A stretch of 64,000 bases of DNA from Azospirillum sp. TSH64 (lineage in GTDB: Bacteria; Pseudomonadota; Alphaproteobacteria; Azospirillales; Azospirillaceae), in the NCBI RefSeq assembly GCF_003116035.1, contig NZ_LGQW01000015.1:5013887-5077886 (forward strand), read 5' to 3'. Positions within the stretch are counted from its first letter, which is position 1. Each line of letters starts with the position of its first letter. A program made the position numbers and the translations under genes. Of this stretch, positions 43,360 to 51,919 are shown one piece after another. A model generated the notes under the pieces. That model saw nothing but the letters and a program-made list of their open reading frames with translations. It was not told the origin of the DNA and made no database searches.

Positions 43360-43568
43360 GCGGCACCGTGCAGCGGCTCCAGGCGAGGCCGGGCACCCAG
43401 CTCATGGCGTCGTCCTGATGCCGGATAATGTATCGCAGACACTACACTTCCCCGAAATAACGTACTATCTATAAGACATAAACCGGCATGTCCCGACACT
43501 TCGCTTCGATCTGCATCACGTCTCGCACATGAGAGCTGATTTCCGCATCGCGTATCAGGTGTAAGACG

Positions 43569-43979
43569 ATGAAAGCCCAAGACGGAACCCACAGGACCAA
43601 AGGGTCGCCGGTCTATCCGGCGGTGGCTCGGGCAATCGGGAAGCTCGGCCAGGACATCTCTCTCGCACGCCGGTCGCGCCGCATTCCGGCCGAGGATTTC
43701 GCGCGGGCGATGGGCGTGTCCCGAGCGACCCTCCATCGGCTGGAGAAGGGCGATGCCGGTGTCTCGCTCAACACGCTCGCGATGGCGCTCAACGCGCTCG
43801 GCCGACTGGATCTGCTCACGGACCTGCTCGACCAGACGAAAGACGACGTTGCCTTGATGATGCTCCGCCAGGACGTACCGACCCGCGTCTCGAAGCCTCG
43901 GGCGAAGAAAAACGTGTCGAAGCCCGATGACGCCACGACCGGCCCCATCGTCTCCACCGATGAGGTGGAGGGTTGGTGA
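43569..43979 (+). CDS. HipB-like antitoxin with helix-turn-helix
   Basis: A 136-residue XRE/Cro-type protein: RIPAEDFARAMGVSRATLHR ... LEKGDAGVSLNTLAMALNALG forms the helix-turn-helix (residues ~40-80). The C-terminal ~50 residues are lysine-rich and probably contact the partner toxin. It lies one base before hipA, the classical antitoxin-first order, and should repress its own promoter. The 209-base region upstream is AT-richer than its surroundings and probably holds the promoter. With hipA broken, it may now act only as a DNA-binding protein. Confidence 0.85.
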   Translation: MKAQDGTHRTKGSPVYPAVARAIGKLGQDISLARRSRRIPAEDFARAMGVSRATLHRLEKGDAGVSLNTLAMALNALGRLDLLTDLLDQTKDDVALMMLRQDVPTRVSKPRAKKNVSKPDDATTGPIVSTDEVEGW

Positions 43980-44200
43980 GATGACGACACGGAGAATCGA
44001 CGTCCGGCTCGGAACGAATGCCGTTCCCGTGGGAGAGTTCATTTACGAGAGCACGGGCACCCGCGAAACGTCCGCATTCACCTATCACGCCTCTTGGCTG
44101 GACAACCCGCGGGCCTTCGCCATCGCGCCCGACCTGCCGCTCCAGGTGGCTCCGTTCTACCACGCGCGCATGGGCAACGCCTCCGCGCTTCCCGGCCCGA

Positions 44201-45025
44201 GGTGTTGTCAACTTGACCAGCCAAGGACGCAGTGAGGCTGAGCCGCCCCGCTGCAGGGTCGTTGGTCAGCTGGCCTGAGCAAGCCCGGTCACCTCGCGCC
44301 AAGCGGTGAAGGCGCGAGCACGGGCGACGCGGTACTCGGAGGCGGAGATCAGGTGGCGGCGCAGTTGGAAGTGAGTGTGGATCCGGCTGTGGATGGAGAG
44401 AAACCGCTGGGCGTGTCGGACTGATTTGAACCGCTTCATGTGCCGCTCGTGCCATCGGGTCGGCTGGTGTGAGACTTCGCAGCGATTATTTAGGTATCGG
44501 CTTTGCCGATGCTCGCTGCCGAGCTTCATCTCCCTCTTCGCTGCGGCGTAAGATTTCAGCTTATCCGTGACCACGACCCGCGGCGCATAGCGCAGTCCTT
44601 TCAGTAGCTTGCGAAAGAAGCGCTTGGCCGCCTTGGTGTTGCGCCGGCTCTGCACCAGGATGTCCAGCACCACCCCATTCTGATCGACGGCGCGCCACAG
44701 GTAATGCTGCTTGCCACAGATGCGGATGAAGACCTCGTCCAGGAACCACTTGTCGCCCGGCTTGGGCCGGCGCCGCTTGAGGGTGTTGGCGAAGTCGCGC
44801 CCGAAACGGAGGCCCCATTCTCGGATGGTCTCGTAACTGACCTCAATGCCGCGCGCCGCCAGCATCAACTCGATCTCGCGCAGGCTCAGGCTGAAGCAGT
44901 GGTACAGCCACACCGCTTCGCTGATGATCTCGGCCGGAAAGCGGAAACCGCGATAGGGATTGGACGTCGTGCTCATGCTTGCCAGCCTGCCATGCCAGAG
45001 CGGCCAACGCCAACCTGACAACGCC
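44201..45025 (-). mobile_element. IS6-family insertion sequence, 825 bp
   Basis: Ends are GGTGTTGTCAACTTG (left) and GGCGTTGTCAGGTTG read inward from the right, 12 of 15 identical. Perfect 8-bp direct repeats CGGCCCGA flank it at 44193-44200 and 45026-45033. Length, single transposase gene and 8-bp duplication all fit the IS6 family. The element inserted in hipA, with its transposase pointing the opposite way. Intact duplications suggest a fairly recent single insertion rather than a rearranged remnant. No cargo genes are present. Confidence 0.93.
44266..44976 (-). CDS. IS6-family transposase
   Basis: A 236-residue DDE transposase. N-terminal NPYRGFRFPAEIISEAVWLY and REIELMLAARGIEVSYETIR form the helix-turn-helix; catalytic residues are the aspartate in DKWFLDEVFIRI, the aspartate in VVVTDKLKSY and the glutamate in NNRCEVSHQPTRWHERHMKR. 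All blocks of the family are present and the frame is intact, so it could still be active. I chose the ATG at 44976, at the first conserved residue, over a frame open to 45021 that crosses the terminal repeat. Confidence 0.93.
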   Translation of the reverse strand: MSTTSNPYRGFRFPAEIISEAVWLYHCFSLSLREIELMLAARGIEVSYETIREWGLRFGRDFANTLKRRRPKPGDKWFLDEVFIRICGKQHYLWRAVDQNGVVLDILVQSRRNTKAAKRFFRKLLKGLRYAPRVVVTDKLKSYAAAKREMKLGSEHRQSRYLNNRCEVSHQPTRWHERHMKRFKSVRHAQRFLSIHSRIHTHFQLRRHLISASEYRVARARAFTAWREVTGLAQAS

Positions 45026-46141
45026 CGGCCCGATTGCCGATGGTTCCCCGGATTCGTGGGGTCGCGCCATCATCAGGATGGCGCTGGGCGGCCGCGTGGA
45101 CTCGGAACTCGACTACCTGTTGGAGGCCGACGACGAACTCCGCTCCGGGGCGCTTCGCTACTTCGATAAGCCGGGCCCCGCCGGAAAGCCGCTCGCACCC
45201 CCCAGGGAGACGGGCGAGATCTCCATCCCGCGCCTTTTCGACCTCGAGCAGATTGTGGCCGAGTCCCGGGCATTCGAGGCGGATCCCATCCACTACCGGG
45301 AGAGCCGGGCGAAGATGCTTCACGGCGGTCTGCTCAAGACCGCCGTCGGATCGCTCGGCGGCGCGCGGCCGAAGGTGAACGCCCGCGATGAACATGGCGC
45401 CCTGTGGATCGTGAAGCTGGCGAAGATGGACGATGAGTATGCTGTCGCCCGTGCCGAGGTTCTGGCGCTCCGCCTGGCCGGGCGCGTCGGCATCAAGGCG
45501 TCCACGGCCGACCTGCTGCCGACCGGCCAGCGCTTCCCCGTCGCGATCATCAGGCGTTTCGACCGCATTGCCGGCCGCGCGGACGGTCAGCCGCACGCCC
45601 GTGTCCCCTTCATCTCGGCGCAGACCTTCATGGGGCTGCGCGGTGCCGAGCCGGGCAACTACGTCGATCTTGCCCAGCGGATGCTCACGCACTGCGCGGC
45701 ACCACGGACCGACATGCGCGAACTCTTCCGGCGGGTGATGTTCAGCATCCTGATCCGGAACACCGACGACCATCTGCGGAACCACGGTTTCCTCGCCGCG
45801 CCCGGAGGCAAGTGGACCCTCTCTCCGGCGTTCGACGTGAACCCGGTTCCGGAGGAGGGCACCCTGAAAACCGCCATCTCCGAGATTCACGGCAACGAAC
45901 TCAGCGTGGCCCGCCTGATCGAGGCCGCTCCGTATTTCCAGACGAGCGAGGACGAGGCCCGCAAGATCGCCATCGGCATGGCCAATGCGATTTCCGCCGA
46001 GTGGCGGCAGATCGGAACGAGGCTCGGCATGACCGGGCAGGACATGCGGGCCATCGCCCCGGCGATGGAGAACCGCCAGATCGAGGAGGCACTTGCGCTC
46101 GGGCGGACGACGGCTCCCGGCGCCACCATCCCGTGAGGCGG

Positions 46142-46172
46142 GGCATGCCCGGTTTCCGCTGCCGGGCATGCC
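46142..46172. terminator. Bidirectional hairpin between hipA and the dioxygenase gene
   Basis: Perfect 11-bp stem GGCATGCCCGG/CCGGGCATGCC (46142-46152 with 46162-46172) around a nine-base loop. It lies between two convergent genes, 5 bases after hipA and 7 bases before the dioxygenase stop, where a shared terminator is expected. No T-run, so its strength is uncertain. Confidence 0.6.
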
Positions 46173-46179
46173 GCACCCG

Positions 46180-47085
46180 TCACTCCGGCACGGAGCCTTT
46201 CACCACGACGCGCATCAGCACGCGGCGGTGCTTGCCCATCTCGTAATTGGCGGTGGCGCGGTGCAACAGGCAGCGGTTGTCCCAGAAGACGAGGTCGCCG
46301 TGCCGCCAGCGGTGGGTGTGGACGAAGCGGTCCTGCGTCGCATGCTCCAGCAGCTCCTCCAGCAGGGTTCGCCCCTCCTCCTCCGGCATGCCTTCGATGT
46401 GGGAGCTGTACATGCCGATGTAGAGGCTCTTGCGCCCGGTTTCGGGATGGGTGCGGACCAGCGGATGGGCGATGGGCGGGGCGGCGGCGATGTCGTCTTC
46501 GGTCGGCGGGGCGCTGCCGGTGTAGCGGCGCATGAACTCCAGGCTCTGCACCGTCTTCAGCCCGCCGATCCGCCGACGCGTCGCCTCCGGCAGCGCGTCG
46601 TAAGCGGCGGTCATGTCGGCGAACTGGGTGTCGCCGCCGTCCGGCGGCAGTTCCACCGCCTGCAGCATCGTCAGCAGCGACGGCTCGCGCAGGAAGGACT
46701 TGTCGGTGTGCCAGAAATAGTTGGAACTGATGAATGGCTTGGCCACCGGGTTGCCGGCGGCGTCCAGGTTGGTGATGGTGTGGACCGCATCCCATTTCGA
46801 CCCGTCGGCCAGCCGGATCATGTGGCCCTCGATGGGGCCGAACAGTTCGGCGAAGCGGTACATGCGCTCCTTGTCCAGCGACTGGTTGCGGATCACCAGC
46901 AAGTGATGGTCGCGGAAGGCCGTCCGCACCGCATCGACCGTCGCGTCGTCGAGCGGCCGGGACAGGTCGAGCCTGTCGGTCTCCGCCCCGATGATGCCGT
47001 CGAGCGGCGTGAACAGGGGAATGGTCGCGGCCGAAGCGGCGGAAGCAGCGGCGGAGGAGGCGGCGGGCGCATGGAGGCTGGTCAT
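46180..47085 (-). CDS. TfdA/TauD family 2-oxoglutarate-dependent dioxygenase
   Basis: A 301-residue Fe(II)/2-oxoglutarate dioxygenase. The iron ligands are H126 and D128 in NYFWHTDKSF and H275 in CLLHRAT, with the 2-oxoglutarate arginine near residue 288. The family includes TauD (taurine), TfdA (2,4-D) and alkylsulfatases, all of which hydroxylate a carbon so that a leaving group is lost. It is the last gene of a ten-gene operon whose ABC importer is NitT/TauT-type. I chose the ATG at 47085 (GAGGAAC upstream); the longer frame starts with TTG. Exact substrate unknown. Confidence 0.88.
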   Translation of the reverse strand: MTSLHAPAASSAAASAASAATIPLFTPLDGIIGAETDRLDLSRPLDDATVDAVRTAFRDHHLLVIRNQSLDKERMYRFAELFGPIEGHMIRLADGSKWDAVHTITNLDAAGNPVAKPFISSNYFWHTDKSFLREPSLLTMLQAVELPPDGGDTQFADMTAAYDALPEATRRRIGGLKTVQSLEFMRRYTGSAPPTEDDIAAAPPIAHPLVRTHPETGRKSLYIGMYSSHIEGMPEEEGRTLLEELLEHATQDRFVHTHRWRHGDLVFWDNRCLLHRATANYEMGKHRRVLMRVVVKGSVPE

Positions 47086-47117
47086 CGGGACGGTTCCTCG
47101 TGCAGGTCGGTTGGTTT

Positions 47118-47816
47118 TCAAAGCGGTCGGCGGCAGGCCCAGAGGGCGGCGCGCCTCAGGATTTGGCGGTGGACCGGGTGTTCCAGGGAGGCGCGGTCAT
47201 GGCCCAGCGTGTCGGCCACCACCCGCCCCAGCCCGGCGTCGCGCGCCCACAGGGCGGGCCAGGCGCGTCCCCCTTCCGGCGCCACCAGCGCCAGCGGCCG
47301 GACGTCGCCGGCCAGATCGAAGTCGCCGTAGGCCTCGTCGGTGACGGTGAAGGGCGGCAGGCCGGCGGTCAGGGGATGGGGAAGGTCGGTGGGGACCAGG
47401 GTGACCGGACCGCGCGGCGGATGGGCGGAGCGGCCACACACCCAGGCGCCGCCCAGCAGATCCTTCCAGTCCGGCCAGTCGTCGAAGCAGATCAGCGCGG
47501 TGTGCAGGCCCAGCAGCCCGCCCCCGCCGGTGACGAAGTTCCACAGCCTCCGCCGTCCGTCGGGCGACAGCGAGAAGGCCCAGCGCTCGCGGTGGGGGGC
47601 GTATTTCTCGCTGCCCAGCATCCGCCAGCGCAGCGCATAGACGGTGAGCAGGTCGAAACCGCCCTGGTCCAGCGCCGAGAGCCCGGCTTCGATGTCGTCG
47701 GTGACGGTCGAGACGACCCCCGCACCGGCCAGGATTTCCTCCAGCGCCGGAGCGGCGTCGGCGAAGGGGTGGCCGATGCCGCCGGTCAGGATCAGGTTGC
47801 GGACCGCCCCGCTCAT
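47118..47816 (-). CDS. ThuA-domain protein
   Basis: A 232-residue ThuA-like (glutamine amidotransferase-fold) protein: ILTGGIGHPFADAAPALEEI at the N-terminus, GGGGLLGLHTALICFDDWPD (residues ~96-115) and HPLTAGLPPFTVTDEAYGDF are the family blocks. ThuA was named from trehalose use; its relatives occur with sugar or cyclitol dehydrogenases, and their reaction is poorly known. It starts inside the end of the SDR gene (4-base overlap), so the two are coupled. Confidence 0.85.
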   Translation of the reverse strand: MSGAVRNLILTGGIGHPFADAAPALEEILAGAGVVSTVTDDIEAGLSALDQGGFDLLTVYALRWRMLGSEKYAPHRERWAFSLSPDGRRRLWNFVTGGGGLLGLHTALICFDDWPDWKDLLGGAWVCGRSAHPPRGPVTLVPTDLPHPLTAGLPPFTVTDEAYGDFDLAGDVRPLALVAPEGGRAWPALWARDAGLGRVVADTLGHDRASLEHPVHRQILRRAALWACRRPL

Positions 47817-48601
47817 CGGTCGCCCGCCAGGGGCTTCACCGCCGGCGCGCGGCGGGGCAAGTGCATCTTCAGGCTGAAGGACACGCCGCCATCGACCATG
47901 AGATGCTGTCCGTGGATGTAGCGCGCCCGGTCCGAGGCCAGGAACAGCACCGCGTCGGCGACATCGTCGGCGGTGCCGAGCGACCGGGCGGGAACGGCGG
48001 CGCCGCGCACCGCGCGCACCTCCGCATCCGCATAGATCGGCGCCGACATGCCGGCGTCGATGAAGCCGGGGGCGACGGCGTTGACCCGCACGCCGCGCGG
48101 CGCCAGCGCCAGCGCCAGATGTTCGGTCAGCAGCGCGACCGCCGCCTTGGTCGCCGGATAGGCCCCGGCGTCGGGGCTGGGGGCGACGGCGTTCAGCGAA
48201 GTGATGTTGACGATGGCCCCCGACCCGCGCTCCGCCATCCGCCGCGCCACGGCGCGGGTGACGATGAAGGTGCCGGTCAGGTTCACGTCCACCACGCGGC
48301 GGAAATCGGCAACGCTGTGCTCCAGCAGGTCGCCGAAGCGGACGATGCCGGCATTGTTGACCAGCAGGTCGGGACCGTCGCCGAACGCCTCTGTCATCGC
48401 CGCGACCACCGCGTCGATCTGCGCCTCGTCGGTCACATCGGCGGTGAAGGCCAGGGCACCGGGAATGCGCGCGGCCTCGACCTCCAGCCCGGCGGCATCG
48501 AGGTCGAGCAGCGCCACGCGGTATCCTTCGCCGGCCAGACGGCGCGCGATGGCCGCGCCCAGTCCGCCGCCGGCTCCGGTCACCAGAGCGGTCTTGGTCA
48601 T
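47813..48601 (-). CDS. Short-chain dehydrogenase/reductase
   Basis: A 262-residue classical SDR. Cofactor motif TGAGGGLGAAIARRLAGEG (residues ~8-26), NNAG, and catalytic Ser-Tyr-Lys in ITSLNAVAPSPDAGAYPATK (Y and K spaced by three). It oxidises or reduces a secondary alcohol/ketone of the pathway. GGGAGGA lies before the ATG. It overlaps the ThuA gene and lies 105 bases after the cupin gene. Confidence 0.9.
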   Translation of the reverse strand: MTKTALVTGAGGGLGAAIARRLAGEGYRVALLDLDAAGLEVEAARIPGALAFTADVTDEAQIDAVVAAMTEAFGDGPDLLVNNAGIVRFGDLLEHSVADFRRVVDVNLTGTFIVTRAVARRMAERGSGAIVNITSLNAVAPSPDAGAYPATKAAVALLTEHLALALAPRGVRVNAVAPGFIDAGMSAPIYADAEVRAVRGAAVPARSLGTADDVADAVLFLASDRARYIHGQHLMVDGGVSFSLKMHLPRRAPAVKPLAGDR

Positions 48602-48706
48602 GCGATCCTCCCGGGAAAGCGGGTTTTGAACATCGACGGAATCGCCGTCGCGGCGTGCTCTGCGCCCATCGCTGTGGTCTTCCTTGTTCCGGATGCGGGC
48701 GGCCCG

Positions 48707-49267
48707 TCAGCCGCGCGGGCGCCTGTTGACGACGGTTCCGGCCTCGGGCTGGAAATAGCTGCGCTCGGGCTTGTAGGTTCCGCTCGCCACGGTGATGCCC
48801 CAGCTTCCCGGCTCCAGCGCCATGAAGCCGTGGATGTCGGCGGGCGGGGCGATCACCACGCTGTCGCCCGGCTCCAGCACGCGATCCTCGACCACGCTCA
48901 GGTCGGCCTTGCCGGGAACCGAGCCGTCGTCGCGCCGCTCATAGACGGTGTGCTTCACCCGCCCCCGGTAGATCGCCATGCTCTCCCAGTTGCCATGGTC
49001 GTGGACGGCGATGGGCTGGCCGTCGGGCAGCTCGAACAGCAGGATCGACAGGTCGCCGTCATAGTAGAGGTACTGGGAATTGGCGACGTGGTTGCCGATG
49101 CGCGGCACGCCGGCGGTGCACAGGTCGGGCCGGGCGGCGAGTGCCGCCAGCGGTTCGCGCAGCGCCTCCGTCAGGCGGGCGGTGTCGTGTCCGTGCGTCT
49201 CGATCGCCCGGATCGCCGCCTGGGCGCAGGCGCGGATGGCGGTGCCGGTCTCGGGGCTGGCGGCCAT
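48707..49267 (-). CDS. Cysteine dioxygenase-like cupin protein
   Basis: A 186-residue single cupin of the cysteine dioxygenase/predicted metal enzyme class. The three-histidine iron site is HDHGNWESMAIYRGRVKH (two histidines) and PPADIHGFMAL (the third), the usual pattern of thiol dioxygenases and related 3-His enzymes. It may oxidise a thiol or cleave a ring, but the substrate is not evident. The ATG at 49267 has AGGAGGAACC directly before it. It lies 26 bases after the isomerase gene. Confidence 0.82.
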   Translation of the reverse strand: MAASPETGTAIRACAQAAIRAIETHGHDTARLTEALREPLAALAARPDLCTAGVPRIGNHVANSQYLYYDGDLSILLFELPDGQPIAVHDHGNWESMAIYRGRVKHTVYERRDDGSVPGKADLSVVEDRVLEPGDSVVIAPPADIHGFMALEPGSWGITVASGTYKPERSYFQPEAGTVVNRRPRG

Positions 49268-49293
49268 AATGGTTCCTCCTGGGTGGGCGGTGG

Positions 49294-50100
49294 TCAGAGC
49301 GTCGCCAGCAGGCGGCGGGTGGCGGCAACGGCGCGTGCCACGCGGGCCGGCGCGTCCATCGTCCGCGCCAGGGCGGCGGTGGGGATTTCGAGGGCGAGCG
49401 GCAGGCCGGGCGGAAGCGCGCGCAGCAGCCCGGTCAGGTCGATGCCGCCGTCGCCGGGGAACAGCCGCTCCTTCACCGCGGTGTGCAGCAGGGACTCGCG
49501 GTCGGTCCGATAATCGCGCGGGGCGTCGCAGAGATGCATGTAGGCGAACAGGCCGGGCGGGATCGCCGCCACCTCGGCCGGCGTGCCGCCGGAGCGGTCG
49601 TAATGCAGCGCGTCGAGCGCGATGCCGATGTTCGGGCGACCCACCCGGCCGATCAGCCGGGCGGCGGCGGCGGCGCTCGGCACGCTCATCCAGGGCACGA
49701 ACTCGAACTGCACGCTCAGGCCGAAGCCGGCGGCATCGTCGCACAGCCGCCCCAGCCTTGCCGCCAGCCGCCCCTCGTCGGGGTCGTCGCCGGTCGCCAG
49801 AACATGGCGGGCGCCCAGCTCGGCCGCAGCCTCCAGGAAGGGGCGGAAGGCGTCGAGGTCGGTGTGGGGCAGGACGCGGGCGGTGTTGGCGTCGAGCGCC
49901 GTGACGCCGCGGTCGGCCATGCGCCGCTTCATCTCGCGCCTGAGGGCGGGGTCGGCCAGCAGCGGCATCGGATCGCCGTCGGGCTGGCCGCCCAGCAGGC
50001 GCAGGCCGACATGGGCGCAGCCCTGGTCCGCCGCCACCGCCACCATGTCGGGCGGCGACAGCTCCGGCACCGTGTAATAGGAGAGCGACAGCGGGTTCAC
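49294..50100 (-). CDS. Sugar phosphate isomerase/epimerase-like TIM-barrel protein
   Basis: A 268-residue AP-endonuclease-2/xylose-isomerase-like barrel: FEAAAELGARHVLATGDDPD-type central strand, GLSVQFEFVPWMSVPSAAAA (metal-ligand glutamate), NIGIALDALHYDRSGG and AYMHLCDAPRDY (metal-ligand residues). Relatives include hydroxypyruvate isomerase, inosose dehydratase and 3-dehydroshikimate dehydratase. Start is the GTG at 50100, overlapping the upstream SDR stop (GTGA). Together with SDRs and ThuA it suggests a polyhydroxylated or cyclitol-like intermediate. Confidence 0.85.
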   Translation of the reverse strand: MNPLSLSYYTVPELSPPDMVAVAADQGCAHVGLRLLGGQPDGDPMPLLADPALRREMKRRMADRGVTALDANTARVLPHTDLDAFRPFLEAAAELGARHVLATGDDPDEGRLAARLGRLCDDAAGFGLSVQFEFVPWMSVPSAAAAARLIGRVGRPNIGIALDALHYDRSGGTPAEVAAIPPGLFAYMHLCDAPRDYRTDRESLLHTAVKERLFPGDGGIDLTGLLRALPPGLPLALEIPTAALARTMDAPARVARAVAATRRLLATL

Positions 50101-50924
50101 GCGGCACCTCCCGCCTGGAGGGGGGCGGGAGCCGGACGGACGCCGCCATACTGCGCCCAGCTGCCGGCGACGTGCCATCCGGCATCCACCACCAGGTTGA
50201 CGCCGGTGATCGCCGACGCCCGGTCGGAGGCCAGGAACTCGATGCTCTCCGCCACCTCGCGGGGCTGCACGATCCGGCCGAGTGCTGTGAATTCGGCCGG
50301 ATCGGCGGCGTAGCGGCCCGACCGGATCCGCTCGACCACCCGCGGCACCAGCGTCGAGCCGGGCGAGACGCAATTGACCCGGACCCCGGCGCGCCCCCAT
50401 TCCCCGGCGAGGTTCAGCGTCAGGCTGACCACCCCGGCCTTGCTCGACGCATAGGCATGGACCGGCACCGAGCCGATGGCGGCGATCGACGCGATGTTGA
50501 CGATGCTGCCCCGTCCCTGCCGCGCCATGCGGGTGCCGAAGGCGCGGTTGGCGTAATAGGTGCCGGTCAGGTTGACGTGGATTGTGCGCTCCCACACCTC
50601 AAGCGGCAGCTCGGCCGGCGGCAGCACCGGCTGGAAGACGGCGGCGGCGACCACCAGCGCGCCGACCGGGCCGTGCGCCGCCTCGATGGCCGCCGCCGCC
50701 CGCTCCACCGCGCCGGCGTCGGCGATGTCGAGCGCCAGCGCGGCGCCGCCGAGGTCGCCGGCAACCCGCTCCGCGGCATCCGGGTCGAGGTCGGCGACCG
50801 CCAGCCGCCAGCCGCGCGCCGCCATCAGCCGGGCGGTCTCCTCGCCGATGCCGTTGCCGCCGCCGATGACGACGGCCAGCGCGCCGCCCGCGGTCGAGGT
50901 CTGCTGCGTCATGGCCGGGTCCAT
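50097..50924 (-). CDS. Short-chain dehydrogenase/reductase
   Basis: A 275-residue SDR, the second in this operon. Cofactor motif IGGGNGIGEETARLMAARGW (residues ~20-39), active site Ser in NIASIAAIGSVPVHAYASSK with Tyr-x-x-x-Lys. The N-terminal ~15 residues are an extra. Its start at 50924 is placed by GGAGGA 7 bases upstream; an ATG at 50912 is an alternative. It lies 14 bases after the binding-protein gene and overlaps the isomerase gene. Confidence 0.9.
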   Translation of the reverse strand: MDPAMTQQTSTAGGALAVVIGGGNGIGEETARLMAARGWRLAVADLDPDAAERVAGDLGGAALALDIADAGAVERAAAAIEAAHGPVGALVVAAAVFQPVLPPAELPLEVWERTIHVNLTGTYYANRAFGTRMARQGRGSIVNIASIAAIGSVPVHAYASSKAGVVSLTLNLAGEWGRAGVRVNCVSPGSTLVPRVVERIRSGRYAADPAEFTALGRIVQPREVAESIEFLASDRASAITGVNLVVDAGWHVAGSWAQYGGVRPAPAPLQAGGAA

Positions 50925-50938
50925 GGCCGGGTCCTCCG

Positions 50939-51919
50939 TCACTTGCGCAGATCTGCGGCGAGGAAGGAGTCGTCCAGCACCTTCGACCAGTCGACCGGGC
51001 CGGACCATTCGCCCATGCGCTCCATGCCCTTGACCCAGATGTTCAGGGCGTCCATGTCGAAATCGCCCTGGCTCCAGTACTTGATCGCCGCCATTCGCTT
51101 CATCGAGGCGGTGGCGACATCGACCGGCAACGTGTCGCCATAGCGCTTGGCGACCATCTTCGCGGCCTCTTCCGGATTCTCGTAGATGAAGTTCACCGCG
51201 GAGCGCCAGGCAGCGAGCAGCCCGCGCAGCTGGTCCGGGCTCTTGCGCATGAAGTCGCCGGTGGCGACGCCGACGGTCGGCGTCATCGACGGCAGGTTCT
51301 CCAGCGAGAAGGCGACCTTATAGCGGTCCTTGCGAGCGCTGTAGAGCGGCTCCAGGATCAGCGCCGCATCCACCCCGCCCTGCTCCAGCGCCGACAGGCC
51401 CGAACCGACCGATCCCAGCGCCACCATGTCGGCCTTGCCAGGGTAGCCGGCCGCCTCGAAGGCCATGACGACCATCAGCTCGCTCGACGATTTCGGCGCG
51501 GTGATGCCGACCTTGCGGCCGACCAGATCCTTGACCGAGGACACGCCGCTGTCCGGCCGCGTCACCCACAGCAGGTCGTCCACCCGGCGGATCGCGGTGT
51601 GGACGATGCGGATGTCCATGCCCTGCCGGATGCCGGCCAGCGCGGTGGAGGTGCTGACGATGCCGTAGCCGAGCCCGCCGCCCACCATGTTGCGGATGCC
51701 GGTGCCGCCGCCCACCGAACTCATCACGTCGGTGACGTCGACGCCGTTCTTCTTGTAGTCGCCGCGCTCCAGCGCCACCGCGATGGGTGCGGTGTTCAGC
51801 AGGGCGCCATAATGGGACGCCATGATCTCCAGCGCATGGGCCTGCGGTGCCGAGGCCAGCAGGCCGCCGATCAGCGGCACCGCCGCCAGCGCGCGGGTCA
51901 GGAAACGGGTGATGGTCAT
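50939..51919 (-). CDS. NitT/TauT family ABC transporter substrate-binding protein
   Basis: A 326-residue periplasmic binding protein of the NMT1/TauA/SsuA type with signal peptide (RALAAVPLIGGLLASAPQAHA). Lobe motifs VALERGDYKKNGVDVTDVMS and SSVKDLVGRKVGITAPKSSS are diagnostic. Members bind sulfonates, nitrate, thiamine precursors or aromatic acids. The ATG overlaps the amidohydrolase stop (ATGA). Fourth gene in the operon, separated from its permease by the amidohydrolase gene. Confidence 0.88.
   Translation of the reverse strand: MTITRFLTRALAAVPLIGGLLASAPQAHALEIMASHYGALLNTAPIAVALERGDYKKNGVDVTDVMSSVGGGTGIRNMVGGGLGYGIVSTSTALAGIRQGMDIRIVHTAIRRVDDLLWVTRPDSGVSSVKDLVGRKVGITAPKSSSELMVVMAFEAAGYPGKADMVALGSVGSGLSALEQGGVDAALILEPLYSARKDRYKVAFSLENLPSMTPTVGVATGDFMRKSPDQLRGLLAAWRSAVNFIYENPEEAAKMVAKRYGDTLPVDVATASMKRMAAIKYWSQGDFDMDALNIWVKGMERMGEWSGPVDWSKVLDDSFLAADLRK

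Larger units (their letters stand above)
43981..46136 (+). pseudogene. hipA-type toxin kinase gene, interrupted by an IS6-family element
   Basis: The HipA-like serine/threonine kinase is split: codons 1-73 and the first base of codon 74 (43981-44200), and the remainder (45034-46136). Joining base 44200 to 45034, thereby removing the IS and one 8-bp target copy, restores one uninterrupted frame of 440 codons reading ...ALPGPIADGSPDSWGRA..., a conserved HipA block. The C-terminal half keeps LFRRVMFSILIRNTDDHLRN (catalytic loop with ...NTDDHxRN) and LSPAFDVNP (metal-binding). The intact protein would phosphorylate a translation factor such as glutamyl-tRNA synthetase. As it stands, no complete kinase is made; an internal start could express only the C-terminal part. 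Confidence 0.9.

Noticed and set aside
43360..43568. HipB operator sites upstream of the antitoxin gene
   Set aside because: The region is AT-richer and probably holds the promoter, but I could not find a convincing pair of inverted repeats of the HipB type.
46180..47085. Naming the dioxygenase tauD as part of taurine use
   Set aside because: It belongs to a different operon from tauABC with its own LysR, and TfdA, TauD and alkylsulfatase members share the same motifs.
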